Shown: positions 1-8,357 of the stretch, in pieces
How positions within the stretch are numbered: position 1 is the stretch's first letter
How the letters are laid out: every line of letters starts with the position of its first letter
Source of the DNA: CAYUYM01 sp964449305
GTDB taxonomy: Bacteria > Bacteroidota > Ignavibacteria > SZUA-365 > CAYQST01
DNA: 28,109 nt
Direction: 5' to 3'
NCBI GenBank assembly: GCA_964449305.1
Contig: CAYUYM010000020.1
Location: 1-28,109, forward strand
Made by a program: the position numbers and the translations under genes
The notes under the pieces: model-generated
The model's input: the letters and a program-made list of their open reading frames with translations, nothing else
What the model was told of the DNA's origin: nothing
Databases searched by the model: none

Positions 1-1
1 C

Positions 2-643
2 TATTCCTCGGTGAGCCACATGGGCTTCGTGATCCTCGGCATCTTCGGCATGACGGTGGAGGGCATGCAGGGCAGCCTCATCCAGATGATCAACCACGGC
101 CTCTCCACGGGCGCTCTCTTCATGATCGTCGGCATGATCTACGACCGCCGGCACACACGCATGATCGAGGACTTCGGCGGCATCGCGCGCATCATGCCGG
201 TGTTCTCCACCTTCTTCCTCATCGTGACGCTGTCGTCCATCGGGCTGCCGGGGCTGAACGGCTTCGTCGGCGAGTTCCTCATCCTGCTCGGGACCTTCAA
301 CTCCGTGATCCCGGGCGCGCCATGGTTTGTGACCTTCGCCGCCACGGGGGTGATCCTTGCCGCCGTCTACATGCTCTGGATGTATGGCAGGGTGATCTTC
401 GGCACGTCCCGCAACGAGGCGAACGCCTCGCTCAGGGATCTCGACGGGCGGGAGATCGGGCTGCTTGTCAGCCTGGTGCTCTTCATTGTGTGGATCGGCG
501 TCTTCCCGGGCACCTTCCTGTCGAAGACCGAGCCCACCGTCCGCAAGGTGGTGAGCACGGTCCATGAGATGAAGAAGACGCACGACACGCTCCAGACCGT
601 CCCGCTGGTCACGACCGGGCAGGCGGCAGACCTCACCCGCTGA
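2..643 (+). CDS. nuoM: NADH-quinone oxidoreductase subunit M, 3' part (5' end outside window)
   Basis: Antiporter-like membrane subunit of respiratory complex I, which couples quinone reduction by NADH to proton translocation across the inner membrane. The frame is open from base 2, so the gene starts upstream of the window; only about 213 C-terminal residues are present. Visible family marks are YSSVSHMGFVILGIFG, the QMINHGLSTGALFMIVG helix followed by YDRRHTR, and LPGLNGFVGEFLIL. The glutamate codon at 272-274 in FVGEF corresponds to the glutamate that NuoM carries where NuoL and NuoN have a lysine, which separates NuoM from its paralogues. The tail after the last helix is hydrophilic. nuoN follows after 40 bases, the normal gene order at the end of a nuo operon. 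Identity is secure; only the N-terminus is unseen. Confidence 0.96.
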   Translation, partial: YSSVSHMGFVILGIFGMTVEGMQGSLIQMINHGLSTGALFMIVGMIYDRRHTRMIEDFGGIARIMPVFSTFFLIVTLSSIGLPGLNGFVGEFLILLGTFNSVIPGAPWFVTFAATGVILAAVYMLWMYGRVIFGTSRNEANASLRDLDGREIGLLVSLVLFIVWIGVFPGTFLSKTEPTVRKVVSTVHEMKKTHDTLQTVPLVTTGQAADLTR

Positions 644-683
644 TTTCCCGGCAACCGGCACACTTCACCAACGCAGGCGAACC

Positions 684-2114
684 ATGGAACACCTCTTCAG
701 AGATCTTGCCGCCACCGCCCCCATCCCCGGCCTGACGATCACGGCGCTTGTGGTCATTCTCGTCAACGCCTTCATGAAGGAGTCTGACGGACTGCAGTTC
801 TGGCTGACGTTGCTGGGCCTCGCCGCCAACCTCGTCCTGGCCGCAACCACACTGTTCCTTCCGGGGACCGCGTTCAACGGCATGACGGTGACGGGCGGCT
901 ACGCGAGCCTGTTCACGATGCTCTTCCTCGTGGCCGGCCTGCTGACGCTCCTCAATGCGCGGTCGCATCTCCTGAAGATCGGCGCCCCCCGCGGTGAGTT
1001 TTTCATCCTGCTGCCGCTCTCCATCATCGGCATGATCGTGTTCTCCACGGCGCTGGATCTCATCCTCACCTTCATCGGACTCGAGATACTCTCCATCTGC
1101 CTCTATGTGATGGCGGGATACACACGACGCCGGCCCGCCTCCAACGAGGCGGCACTGAAGTACTTCCTGCTCGGGTCCTTCGCCTCCGGCTTCTTCCTCT
1201 ATGGCATCGCCCTGGTGTTCGGCACCACGGGTTCGACGAACCTCACCGTGGTGGCGGAGCGCCTGGACAGCCTTCAGTACAATGTGATGTTCCACCTCGG
1301 CCTCGGCCTCATGCTCATCGGCTTCGCCTTCAAGGTGGGCGCGGCGCCGTTCCATGTGTGGGTGCCGGATGTGTATGAGGGCTCGCCCACGGTGGCGACA
1401 GGCTTCATGGCCACGGGTGCGAAGGCGTCGGCCTTCGCCGCGCTCACCATCGTGTTCACGCACGCGCTCGGCACCTCGCACAACCAGATCTCGCTGGCCC
1501 TGGCCGTCCTCGCTGTCGCCTCCATGGTGATCGGCAATGTCCTTGCCATCGCCCAGACCAACGTCAAGCGCATGCTCGCCTACTCGAGCATCGCGCACGC
1601 CGGCTACCTCCTCATCGGCATCACCGCCGGTGGCATCGAAAGCATCGACGCGGTGATCTTCTACCTCGTGGCCTATGTGGTGACGAATCTCGGCGCCTTC
1701 GGCGTCCTCGCCCTCGTGGAGAACGAGCACCAGGAAGGGACGGATCTCGCGGCGCTGTCCGGCCTCGGGCGCCGGCGGCCCGTGCTGGCCATGCTGTTCG
1801 CGGTGTTCCTGTTCTCGCTCATCGGCCTGCCGCCCTTCGCCGGCTTCTTCGGCAAGTACCTCATCTTCATCGCCGCCATCAAGGCGGGCTACACCTGGCT
1901 CACCATCGTGGGCGTGGTGATGAGCGTCATCTCCGTCTATTACTATCTGCGCGTGCTCGTGGTCATGTACTTCAACGAGGCGACCGCCGGGGGAGAACTC
2001 CGCGCCACGACGGCGGACTGGCTGCCGCTCGTCGTCTCCGCCGCCCTTGTGCTGCTCCTCGGTTTCGTTCCATCCCTGATCCTCAATCTGCTGACCAGTC
2101 TCTTCCTCTCATGA
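684..2114 (+). CDS. nuoN: NADH-quinone oxidoreductase subunit N
   Basis: Antiporter-like proton-translocating membrane subunit of complex I. The protein has 476 residues, close to the family norm, and is hydrophobic throughout with about 14 predicted membrane segments. Expected functional residues are present: Glu133 in IGLEILSICLYVMAGY, Lys217 in FAFKVGAAPFHVWVPD, Lys247 in MATGAKASAFAAL, and Lys391 in GFFGKYLIF; the signature NVKRMLAYSSIAHAGY is at about 293-308. These charged membrane residues form the proton path in the family. The ATG at 684 is chosen because it gives the expected N-terminal length and sits 40 bases after nuoM. The stop codon overlaps the start of nnr in an ATGA junction (2111-2114), suggesting translational coupling. 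It is the last complex I gene visible here. Confidence 0.97.
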   Translation: MEHLFRDLAATAPIPGLTITALVVILVNAFMKESDGLQFWLTLLGLAANLVLAATTLFLPGTAFNGMTVTGGYASLFTMLFLVAGLLTLLNARSHLLKIGAPRGEFFILLPLSIIGMIVFSTALDLILTFIGLEILSICLYVMAGYTRRRPASNEAALKYFLLGSFASGFFLYGIALVFGTTGSTNLTVVAERLDSLQYNVMFHLGLGLMLIGFAFKVGAAPFHVWVPDVYEGSPTVATGFMATGAKASAFAALTIVFTHALGTSHNQISLALAVLAVASMVIGNVLAIAQTNVKRMLAYSSIAHAGYLLIGITAGGIESIDAVIFYLVAYVVTNLGAFGVLALVENEHQEGTDLAALSGLGRRRPVLAMLFAVFLFSLIGLPPFAGFFGKYLIFIAAIKAGYTWLTIVGVVMSVISVYYYLRVLVVMYFNEATAGGELRATTADWLPLVVSAALVLLLGFVPSLILNLLTSLFLS

Positions 2115-3688
2115 AATTCATCCTGAACGCTGACGCGATGCGGCGATGCGACGAGACCGCCGTTCGTGACTTCGGCATCCCCGGCGCAGTGCTGATGGAA
2201 AACGCGGCACGCGGCGCGGCAGACATTGCGCGCGCGCTGCTTGCCGGCACACGCGCCCCGCACGTCCTGGTGGTGTGCGGCCGCGGCAACAACGGAGGCG
2301 ACGGATTCGCCGTCGCCCGCCACCTCGCCAACGCGGGCATGACCGTGGAGGTGCGTCTCCTCCATGCCGACGACGACATCACCGGCGACGCCCGTCTCAA
2401 CCTCGACATCCTTCGTCGGATGGAGGACGGCAGCACCGTCTCGATCGCCCGCATCACCGATGCCGCGGAGATGGAGGCGGCCCTGCTGCATCGCCCCGAT
2501 CTGCTGGTGGACGCGATTCTCGGCACAGGCCTCTCGGCTCCCGTCACAGGCCTGGCAGCCGGGGTCATCACCGCGATGAACGCCTCCGGCATACGCACGC
2601 TCGCGCTCGACATCCCGAGCGGCATCAGCGCCGACGACGGCGAGGAGATGGGCGTGGCGGTGCAGGCTGCCGCCACCGCCACCATGGGCGCGCTGAAGCC
2701 CGGGCTCCTCATCCGACGCGGCCGCGCCTGCGCCGGGGAGGTGCACCTCGTGGACATCGGCATGCCGCGTGCCGTCTACGAGAGGAACCGGGCCAACACC
2801 TTCCAGCTCGAGGAGCGGGAGATGCTCGAGGCCATCCCGCGCCGCGCCTTCGATGCGCACAAATACCAGATGGGCAAGGTGTTCGTCCTTGCCGGCTCCC
2901 CGGGCATGACCGGAGCCGCCGCCATGGCCTCCGAGACGGCGTTGCGGACGGGCGCCGGCATCGTGCGCCTGGGCATCCCCGTGAGCCTCAACACCATCAT
3001 GGAGGTGAAGCTCACCGAGGTGATGACCGTGCCGCTCAAGGAGACGGCCGAGCAGACGCTGAGCATGGGCGATTTCGAACGCATCCTGAACTACGTGAAC
3101 ACCTCGACGGTCACCATCCTCGGCCCGGGCATCTCGCGCAACTACGAGACGCAGACCCTTGTGCGCAAGCTTGTGACCCATTCGGAGGCACCCATGGTGC
3201 TCGACGCGGATGCGTTGTTTGCGCTTGTGGGCCATCCGGATCTGCTGTTGCAGGCCAGGGTGCCGCTCGTCCTCACGCCGCATGCCGGCGAGTTCTCCCG
3301 CTTCACCGGCCTGACCGCGGACGACATCGAGCGCGACCGCATCGAACTCGCACGCATCTTTGCCATGGAGAACCAGGTGACGCTGGTGCTGAAGGGGGCC
3401 CCCACCGTCATCGCCACGCCCCGCGGCGATGCCTTTGTGAACCCGACCGGCAATCCCGGCATGGCCACGGCGGGGTCGGGCGACGTGCTCACAGGCATCA
3501 TCGGCGGGCTCATCGCGCAGGGCGCGTCCATCACCCAGGGCGCGTGCGGGGGCGTCTATCTCCACGGGCTCGCGGGCGACCTCGCCGTGCAGCGTGTCGG
3601 CCAGCAGGGCATGATCTCCTCGGACATCATCCGCGGGCTCGGCGAGTATTTCGCCGAATCCTTCGAGGCCATCAGCGCCGCGCGCTGA
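2111..3688 (+). CDS. nnr: Bifunctional NAD(P)H-hydrate epimerase / ADP-dependent NAD(P)H-hydrate dehydratase
   Basis: Repairs NADHX and NADPHX, damaged hydrated forms of NAD(P)H. The N-terminal YjeF_N domain (about 1-225) epimerises R- and S-NAD(P)HX; the C-terminal ribokinase-like domain (about 235-520) dehydrates the S form using ADP. Visible epimerase motifs are GRGNNGGDG at 57-65, DAILGTGLSAPVTG at 134-147 and LDIPSGISADDG at 166-177. Dehydratase motifs are HKYQMGKVFVLAGS at 250-263, LTPHAGEF at 388-395 and the nucleotide-binding GNPGMATAGSGDVLTG at 447-462. At 525 residues it is a normal full-length fusion with both active sites apparently intact. No signal peptide is seen, so it is cytosolic. 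The ATG overlaps the nuoN stop by 4 bases, so it is probably translated with nuoN; that places a repair enzyme for the complex I substrate in the same transcript. Confidence 0.95.
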   Translation: MKFILNADAMRRCDETAVRDFGIPGAVLMENAARGAADIARALLAGTRAPHVLVVCGRGNNGGDGFAVARHLANAGMTVEVRLLHADDDITGDARLNLDILRRMEDGSTVSIARITDAAEMEAALLHRPDLLVDAILGTGLSAPVTGLAAGVITAMNASGIRTLALDIPSGISADDGEEMGVAVQAAATATMGALKPGLLIRRGRACAGEVHLVDIGMPRAVYERNRANTFQLEEREMLEAIPRRAFDAHKYQMGKVFVLAGSPGMTGAAAMASETALRTGAGIVRLGIPVSLNTIMEVKLTEVMTVPLKETAEQTLSMGDFERILNYVNTSTVTILGPGISRNYETQTLVRKLVTHSEAPMVLDADALFALVGHPDLLLQARVPLVLTPHAGEFSRFTGLTADDIERDRIELARIFAMENQVTLVLKGAPTVIATPRGDAFVNPTGNPGMATAGSGDVLTGIIGGLIAQGASITQGACGGVYLHGLAGDLAVQRVGQQGMISSDIIRGLGEYFAESFEAISAAR

Positions 3689-3710
3689 CACCGCGCCCGA
3701 CGTTTTTCCA

Positions 3711-3735
3711 CCCCGGCGGCCCTGCCGCCACGGGG
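3711..3735 (+). other. GC-rich hairpin between nnr and the antiporter gene
   Basis: CCCCGGCGG (3711-3719) can pair with CCGCC and GGGG (3725-3729 and 3732-3735), leaving a 2-base bulge and a 5-base loop. It lies in the 73-base gap after nnr. No T-run follows on the plus strand, so it is not a classical intrinsic terminator. It could be a processing or attenuation element, or chance in GC-rich sequence. Confidence 0.3.
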
Positions 3736-3761
3736 AGTTTCATCACCCATCCATCATCACA

Positions 3762-5282
3762 ATGCTTCACCGATTGATCCACTCACGCACCTCGAGATTC
3801 CTCGCGGCACTCGTACCGGCGGGGATCCTCAGCTCCACACATGCGCTCGCCGAAGAGGGGACGGCCGCGCACATCATCGCCCCCTCACCTTACATGATCG
3901 CCCCCTTCGTCATCCTCCTGATGGCGATCGCGCTCATGCCCTTCATCCACAAGCACTGGTGGGAGAAGTACTACGCGCACACTGCCGTGGCACTCGGGCT
4001 CGTCACCATCGGGTACTACGTCTTCTCGCTCGACAACGGCACGCGCATGGTGCACACCGGCATCGAGTACGTCAGCTTCATCTGCCTCATCGGCTCGCTC
4101 TTCGTCGTCGCCGGGGGCATGCACATCAACGTGGGTGGCTACGCATCACCCATCAAGAACGCCCTCCTGCTCCTTTTCGGCGCCGTCATCTCCAACCTGG
4201 TGGGAACCACCGGGGCATCGATGATCCTCATCCGTCCCTTCATGCGCAACAACCGCGGGCGCCTCAAGCCGTTTCACATCGTCTTCTTCATCTTCATCGT
4301 GAGCAACATCGGCGGCGCTCTCACCCCCATCGGTGATCCCCCGTTGTTTCTCGGCTACCTCAAGGGTGTGCCCTTCTTCTGGGTGATCGCAAACGTGTGG
4401 CACATCTGGCTCGCTGCCGTGCTCGCCGTGCTGGCGGTGTTCCTCGTGTTCGACACGCTCGCCTGGCGGAGGATTCCGCAGGAGGAGCGTGACCGGGAGA
4501 ACGCCGTGCCGGACACGATGCGTTTCCAGGGGCTCCACAATCTGGGCTTCCTCGCCGTCATCCTCGCCGCGGTGTTCATCCAGAGCCCCATGTTCCTGCG
4601 CGAAGCGCTGATGCTTGCAGCCGCGGTCGGCAGCCACCTCACCACGAAGAAGGAGGTGCACGAAGCGAACGACTTCAACTTCGCCCCCATCCGCGAGGTC
4701 GGCTTTCTCTTCATCGGCATCTTCGCCACGATGGTGCCGGCACTCGACTGGCTCGAGCTCAACGCCTCCACCCTCGGCATCAACGCGGCGGGTGGCTTCT
4801 ACTGGGGATCCGGCATCCTCTCAAGCTTCCTCGACAACGCCCCCACCTATCTCAACTTCCTCTCCGCCTCCATCGGGCTGCTCATCCGGCCGGAGACTGT
4901 GGCGCACATCCAGGGCATCATCGCGCACGGCCTCACCCCCGACATCCTCGGAACGCAGACCGCGGAGATCCAGGCCACGATCGCCACGCTGCAGCATTAC
5001 CATCCGTCACTCGTGGCGGCAGGAGCCTCCGTACCCGCGGATCAGATCCACATCGCCTCCCTGCTCGCGCTTCATCCGATCTACATCATGGCCATCAGCA
5101 TCGGCTCGGTGTTCTTCGGCGCAAACACGTACATCGGCAATGCACCGAACTTCATGGTCAAATCCATCGCCGAGCAATACGGTGTGTCCATGCCCACCTT
5201 CCTTGGCTACATGGCCCGGTATTCCATCCCGGTGCTCATCCCGATCTTCTTCGTCATCTGGCTCCTCTTCTTCGCCGGGTGA
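3762..5282 (+). CDS. NhaD-type sodium:proton antiporter (ArsB/NhaD ion-transporter superfamily)
   Basis: Integral inner-membrane cation/proton exchanger, expected to use the proton gradient to expel sodium. It has 506 residues with about 12 hydrophobic segments. The N-terminus, MLHRLIHSRTSRFLAALVPAG then STHALAEEG, looks like a cleavable signal or extra first helix before the core begins near residue 40. Family-like stretches are NLVGTTGASMILIRP (about 145-160), VSNIGGALTPIGDPPLFLGY (about 179-198) and the acidic membrane segment SSFLDNAPTYLNFLSASIG (about 355-373), then GSVFFGANTYIGNAPNFM near the C-terminus. These match proteins generally annotated as sodium:proton antiporters in Bacteroidota, Verrucomicrobia and Chlamydiae. 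Ion specificity is inferred from family, not shown here. It is followed by a vanZ-like gene after 6 bases, so the two are probably co-transcribed. Confidence 0.85.
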   Translation: MLHRLIHSRTSRFLAALVPAGILSSTHALAEEGTAAHIIAPSPYMIAPFVILLMAIALMPFIHKHWWEKYYAHTAVALGLVTIGYYVFSLDNGTRMVHTGIEYVSFICLIGSLFVVAGGMHINVGGYASPIKNALLLLFGAVISNLVGTTGASMILIRPFMRNNRGRLKPFHIVFFIFIVSNIGGALTPIGDPPLFLGYLKGVPFFWVIANVWHIWLAAVLAVLAVFLVFDTLAWRRIPQEERDRENAVPDTMRFQGLHNLGFLAVILAAVFIQSPMFLREALMLAAAVGSHLTTKKEVHEANDFNFAPIREVGFLFIGIFATMVPALDWLELNASTLGINAAGGFYWGSGILSSFLDNAPTYLNFLSASIGLLIRPETVAHIQGIIAHGLTPDILGTQTAEIQATIATLQHYHPSLVAAGASVPADQIHIASLLALHPIYIMAISIGSVFFGANTYIGNAPNFMVKSIAEQYGVSMPTFLGYMARYSIPVLIPIFFVIWLLFFAG

Positions 5283-5288
5283 CGCAGC

Positions 5289-5747
5289 ATGCGGTCAGGC
5301 GAAACGCACATCCGCAGCACCGGATCCGACGCATCCTCATCGGCACTCCGCACCATGGTGCCGCTCATCCTCTGGACCGCGTTCATGCTGCTTGTCCTGC
5401 TGACGCCCGGTGACCGGGTGCCCACCTTCGGGTGGGACATCCCCGGTGCGGACAAGGCCGCCCACGCAGTGCTGTTCCTCCTCCAGGCCCTGCTGCTTCA
5501 GCGGGCCTGGAGTGCGGATGCAGCCACCGCCGTTGCCCTGCGCACGCTGGCGGTGGTGGTGCCCTTTGCCGCAGCAACCGAGCTCATGCAGCTCCTCGTG
5601 CCGGGTCGCAGTGCCGACATCCTTGACTTCCTCCTGGACTGTGCCGGTGCGGTGATGGCCATCCCCCTGTCCCACGCCTGGATGGCGCACCGCCGCCGCG
5701 CCGCCTCCCGACGATCCGCTCCATCCACCAGCAGGCACCTGCAATGA
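5289..5747 (+). CDS. VanZ-like membrane protein
   Basis: Small membrane protein of 152 residues with four hydrophobic segments. VanZ-family marks are the first-helix pattern LWTAFMLLVLLTP, the DKAAHAVLFLLQALLL segment with the typical D-K-x-x-H motif (about residues 55-70), and ELMQLLVPGRSADILDFLLDCAG, matching the family E-x-x-Q...PGR-x-x-D-x-x-D pattern. VanZ itself gives low-level teicoplanin resistance, but most family members, including this one, have no assigned function and nothing here suggests glycopeptide resistance. The ATG at 5289 follows the antiporter stop by 6 bases; the TGA overlaps the next ATG by 4 bases (5744-5747), so it sits in the middle of a tight operon. The C-terminal tail is rich in Arg and Ser and likely cytosolic. 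Confidence 0.85.
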   Translation: MRSGETHIRSTGSDASSSALRTMVPLILWTAFMLLVLLTPGDRVPTFGWDIPGADKAAHAVLFLLQALLLQRAWSADAATAVALRTLAVVVPFAAATELMQLLVPGRSADILDFLLDCAGAVMAIPLSHAWMAHRRRAASRRSAPSTSRHLQ

Positions 5748-7831
5748 CTCCACGCCTCAGGTATCGCTTCGATCAGTTCATGTCCCGCGGTCCGCGCTCG
5801 GTCATGCTCGGGCTCTTCCTTGTCTCCGCCGCCTTCGTCCTCCTCTTTGCCGTGGTGATGATCGCCTTCGGCATCACCGGCGATTCCCCGGATGGCGGGG
5901 CACCTGGATTGCCGCAACTGCTGTGGACCAACACACTCCACCTGATCGATCCGGGCAATATCGGCGACGACGAGGGGGCTCTGCCCTTCATGGTGCTGAT
6001 GTTCCTCATGAGTCTTGTGGGGATCATCATCTTCAGCACACTGATCGGTGCGCTGAACCAGAGCCTCCAGGACACGTTCGAACGACTTCGAAAGGGGCGC
6101 TCCAAGGTTGTCGAATCCGGGCACACGGTGATCCTGGGCTGGTCCCAGCAGATCTTCACGATCCTTGCGGAGCTCCAGACCGCGCACGCCGGCGGGGATC
6201 CGCTGTGTATCGCCATCCTGGCAGATCGGGACAAGGTGGAGATGGAGGCGGAGATCCACGACCGCCTCTCGCAGATCCAGCTCACCTCCAACGGAGAGGG
6301 CGACGATGTGAACACCCCCGGCCTGCGTCGCACGCACCGGCAGGCAGCCAGGGGCATGTATCAGAAACCCGTGCGCATCGTCTGTCGTTCGGGCAACCCG
6401 GTGGACCTCGGCGACCTGCAGATCGTGAACCCATCGGAGGCGAAGTCCATCATCCTGCTGCCACCGGACGCGACGGAGTCGGAGGCCGACGCCGCGACGA
6501 TCCGGTCCATCCTCGCCATCTGCAACCGCGAGCGCATCCATGGGCGGATGCGCATGGTGTCGCGCGCCCTGAACTCCGCACCGCAGGGCGGCGGCGGCCC
6601 GGTGATCATCGCGGAGATCTTCGAGGCGGAGAGCCGGGAGATCGCCCGGCTCGCAGCGAACGGCTCCCCCGATGTGCTCATCATGGAGATCGACAGCATC
6701 ATCACACGCCTCATGGCGCAGACCTGCCGACAGAGCGGATTGTCACTGGTGTACAATGAGCTGCTCGATTTCGAGGGGTGCGAGATCTACATGCAGCCGC
6801 TCGAGGGTGCACTCACGGGGCTCATCGGGAGACGCCTGGGGGATGTGCTGCTCCTCTTCGAGGAGGCGGCGATCATCGGCGTCAAATCCGCGGGCATCCC
6901 CGCACGGATCGGCATCACGTCGGATCCCGCATCCGGAGATCCGGGCCCCCATGCGTCACTGTCGCTGGACCACGTCCTGCACGCTGACGACCGGTTGATC
7001 GCCATCATGGAAAACGCCCGGAGCATGCAGCCCACCTCCGCCGGTGATGCAGTGGATGCCGCGCACATCGCCACCGCAGAGGAGCGCGTCGAGCTGCCCC
7101 CCGAGCACGCGTACATCCTCGGCTGGAACCACCAGGTGCCGGGTGTGATCGAGGAGCTCTCGCGGTATGTGCCGGAAGGCTCACACATCCACCTGGTGGC
7201 GGGTGATCCCGCCGCGGCGGCGCTGGGACTCGATGCACCACGCAGATGGAACGCGGCGACCGTGTCGCACACCCAGGCCGATCCGCTCGAATGGGTCAGG
7301 AGGCTGACACCGGATGTGGCCTCGTTTCGGAGCGTCATCCTGCCGAGTCCCTTCGATGCGATGGATGCGGAGAGCGCCGATGCATGGACACTGAACATGC
7401 TGCTGCGGCTTCGGCACTTCCAGACGCGGCACGGCCGCAGCTTCTCGATCGTGAGCGAGATGCTCGACGACAACAACCGGAAACTGCTCGAGGTGACCTC
7501 GGGCGACGACATCATCGTCAGCAACAAGCTGCACAGCCTGCTTCTGGCACAGCTCTCGGAGAACCGCGATCTGTACGACGTCTTCGAGGACCTGTTTGAC
7601 GAGGAGGGCAGCGAGATCTATCTGAAGCCCGCGTCGCTCTACGTCACCACGCCGGTGGAGGCGACCTTTGCCACCGTGGTGGAGGCTGCGCGGCGCCGGC
7701 ACGAACTGGCGATCGGATGGAAGATCATGCACAATGGGAGCTATGCCGTGCGCATCAATCCCGGCAAGCGCGAGCGGACCATGCTGCGCCCGGAGGATGC
7801 GATCATCGTGATCGCCGAGGGCGAGGCATGA
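5744..7831 (+). CDS. CASTOR/POLLUX-like ion channel with two RCK (TrkA-N-like) domains
   Basis: A 695-residue protein resembling bacterial relatives of the plant CASTOR/POLLUX/SYM8 cation channels. The start MTPRLRYRFDQFMSRG is characteristic of the family. One membrane helix lies at about 20-43; a short pore-like segment (LPQLLWTNTLHLIDPGNIG, about 56-74) precedes a second helix at about 79-104. Two large cytosolic nucleotide-binding-like halves follow, beginning at HTVILGWSQQ (about 127) and HAYILGWNHQ (about 454). The GWS/GWN motif replaces the usual glycine-rich NAD loop of TrkA-N domains, as is usual in this family. Expected role: a tetrameric potassium or cation channel gated by ligand binding to the RCK ring; selectivity and ligand are unknown. 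Its ATG overlaps the vanZ stop, so it is translationally coupled and closes the plus-strand block. Confidence 0.82.
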   Translation: MTPRLRYRFDQFMSRGPRSVMLGLFLVSAAFVLLFAVVMIAFGITGDSPDGGAPGLPQLLWTNTLHLIDPGNIGDDEGALPFMVLMFLMSLVGIIIFSTLIGALNQSLQDTFERLRKGRSKVVESGHTVILGWSQQIFTILAELQTAHAGGDPLCIAILADRDKVEMEAEIHDRLSQIQLTSNGEGDDVNTPGLRRTHRQAARGMYQKPVRIVCRSGNPVDLGDLQIVNPSEAKSIILLPPDATESEADAATIRSILAICNRERIHGRMRMVSRALNSAPQGGGGPVIIAEIFEAESREIARLAANGSPDVLIMEIDSIITRLMAQTCRQSGLSLVYNELLDFEGCEIYMQPLEGALTGLIGRRLGDVLLLFEEAAIIGVKSAGIPARIGITSDPASGDPGPHASLSLDHVLHADDRLIAIMENARSMQPTSAGDAVDAAHIATAEERVELPPEHAYILGWNHQVPGVIEELSRYVPEGSHIHLVAGDPAAAALGLDAPRRWNAATVSHTQADPLEWVRRLTPDVASFRSVILPSPFDAMDAESADAWTLNMLLRLRHFQTRHGRSFSIVSEMLDDNNRKLLEVTSGDDIIVSNKLHSLLLAQLSENRDLYDVFEDLFDEEGSEIYLKPASLYVTTPVEATFATVVEAARRRHELAIGWKIMHNGSYAVRINPGKRERTMLRPEDAIIVIAEGEA

Positions 7832-7851
7832 CGCCCGTGGTGCAGCGGCCG

Positions 7852-7892
7852 CCCATCGCGGCAGCCTGACTGGAAGGCACCTGGGCGATGGG
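7852..7892 (+). terminator. Possible weak terminator or hairpin after the channel gene
   Basis: CCCATCGC (7852-7859) is perfectly complementary to GCGATGGG (7885-7892), with a 25-base loop. It lies 20 bases after the stop at 7831. No T-run follows, so intrinsic termination is doubtful; a stable 3' end or a bidirectional role with the neighbouring hairpin is possible. Confidence 0.3.
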
Positions 7893-7899
7893 TGCCCCC

Positions 7900-7935
7900 A
7901 CAAAACAACAACGGCCTCTCCAGGTGGAGAGGCCG
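7900..7935 (-). terminator. Rho-independent terminator of the RRM gene
   Basis: A perfect 10-base-pair stem, CGGCCTCTCC (7912-7921) with GGAGAGGCCG (7926-7935) and a 4-base loop. Read on the minus strand it is followed by a T-rich tail (TTGTTGTTTTG, 7901-7911). It lies 61 bases past the RRM stop codon and its polarity fits that gene. Confidence 0.85.
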
Positions 7936-7996
7936 ATGCAGTATGTCACTGAGTGAAAGGTTCTACGTTTTGGGAGTCCTCAACGGTGATTCCCGA

Positions 7997-8302
7997 TCAT
8001 CCGCGGCGATAATCGCCGCCGCCATTGCGGCTGCCGCCGTTGCCGCCTGCGGGGCGGTCCTGGCGCGGACGGGCTTCATTTACGACGAGGGCGCGGCCGG
8101 AGAGTTCCGAACCGTTGATTGCGTTGATGGCCCTGTTGCCTTCTTCGCCATTGGGCATTTCGACAAAGCCATAACCGCGGGACTTGCCTGTGAACTTGTC
8201 GGTGATCACAGACGATGAATCCACCGTACCGTACTGTTCGAACAGCGAACGAAGATCCTGGGAATTGACGGCATACGGGAGATTCCCAACATAGATATTC
8301 AT
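7997..8302 (-). CDS. Small RRM-type RNA-binding protein
   Basis: A 101-residue protein with one RNA recognition motif and a glycine-rich tail. RNP2 is IYVGNL (3-8) and RNP1 is RGYGFVEM (42-49); the fold ends near residue 79 and the tail (about 80-101) is rich in Gly, Asn and Arg. This is the layout of the short bacterial RRM proteins known from cyanobacteria and Bacteroidota, several of which respond to cold; a role in RNA binding or chaperoning is inferred from family. The start at 8302 is chosen over an in-frame ATG at 8350 because GGAG lies 7 bases upstream (8310-8313) and because MNIYVGNLPY is the usual start of the domain. It is a single-gene transcript with its own promoter-like site, long leader and strong terminator. 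Confidence 0.94.
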   Translation of the reverse strand: MNIYVGNLPYAVNSQDLRSLFEQYGTVDSSSVITDKFTGKSRGYGFVEMPNGEEGNRAINAINGSELSGRALVVNEARPRQDRPAGGNGGSRNGGGDYRRG

Positions 8303-8309
8303 AAAAAAA

Positions 8310-8313
8310 CTCC
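8310..8313 (-). promoter_or_regulatory. Ribosome binding site of the RRM gene
   Basis: GGAG on the minus strand, separated by seven T residues from the ATG at 8302. It decides the start and rules out the longer frame from 8350. Confidence 0.7.
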
Positions 8314-8357
8314 ATACGCGATGCCTATCCTGAATTCCTCTCCATATCATTTACCTG

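Noticed and set aside
633..1730. Long open frame on the minus strand opposite nuoN (365 codons)
   Set aside because: Its product is His/Glu/Arg/Gly-rich with no motif, and it lies opposite a fully conserved nuoN. High GC content makes such shadow frames common.
1943..3691. 582-codon minus-strand frame opposite nnr
   Set aside because: The composition is dominated by Gly, Ala, His and Arg without domain features, and the plus strand codes for a complete Nnr with all motifs.
2275..3777. 500-codon plus-strand frame overlapping nnr in another frame
   Set aside because: Arg/His/Gly-rich translation typical of an out-of-frame reading of GC-rich coding sequence.
5289..5747. Glycopeptide-resistance role for the VanZ-like protein
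   Set aside because: No vanHAX or vanRS genes are nearby and VanZ-like proteins are widespread without resistance function.
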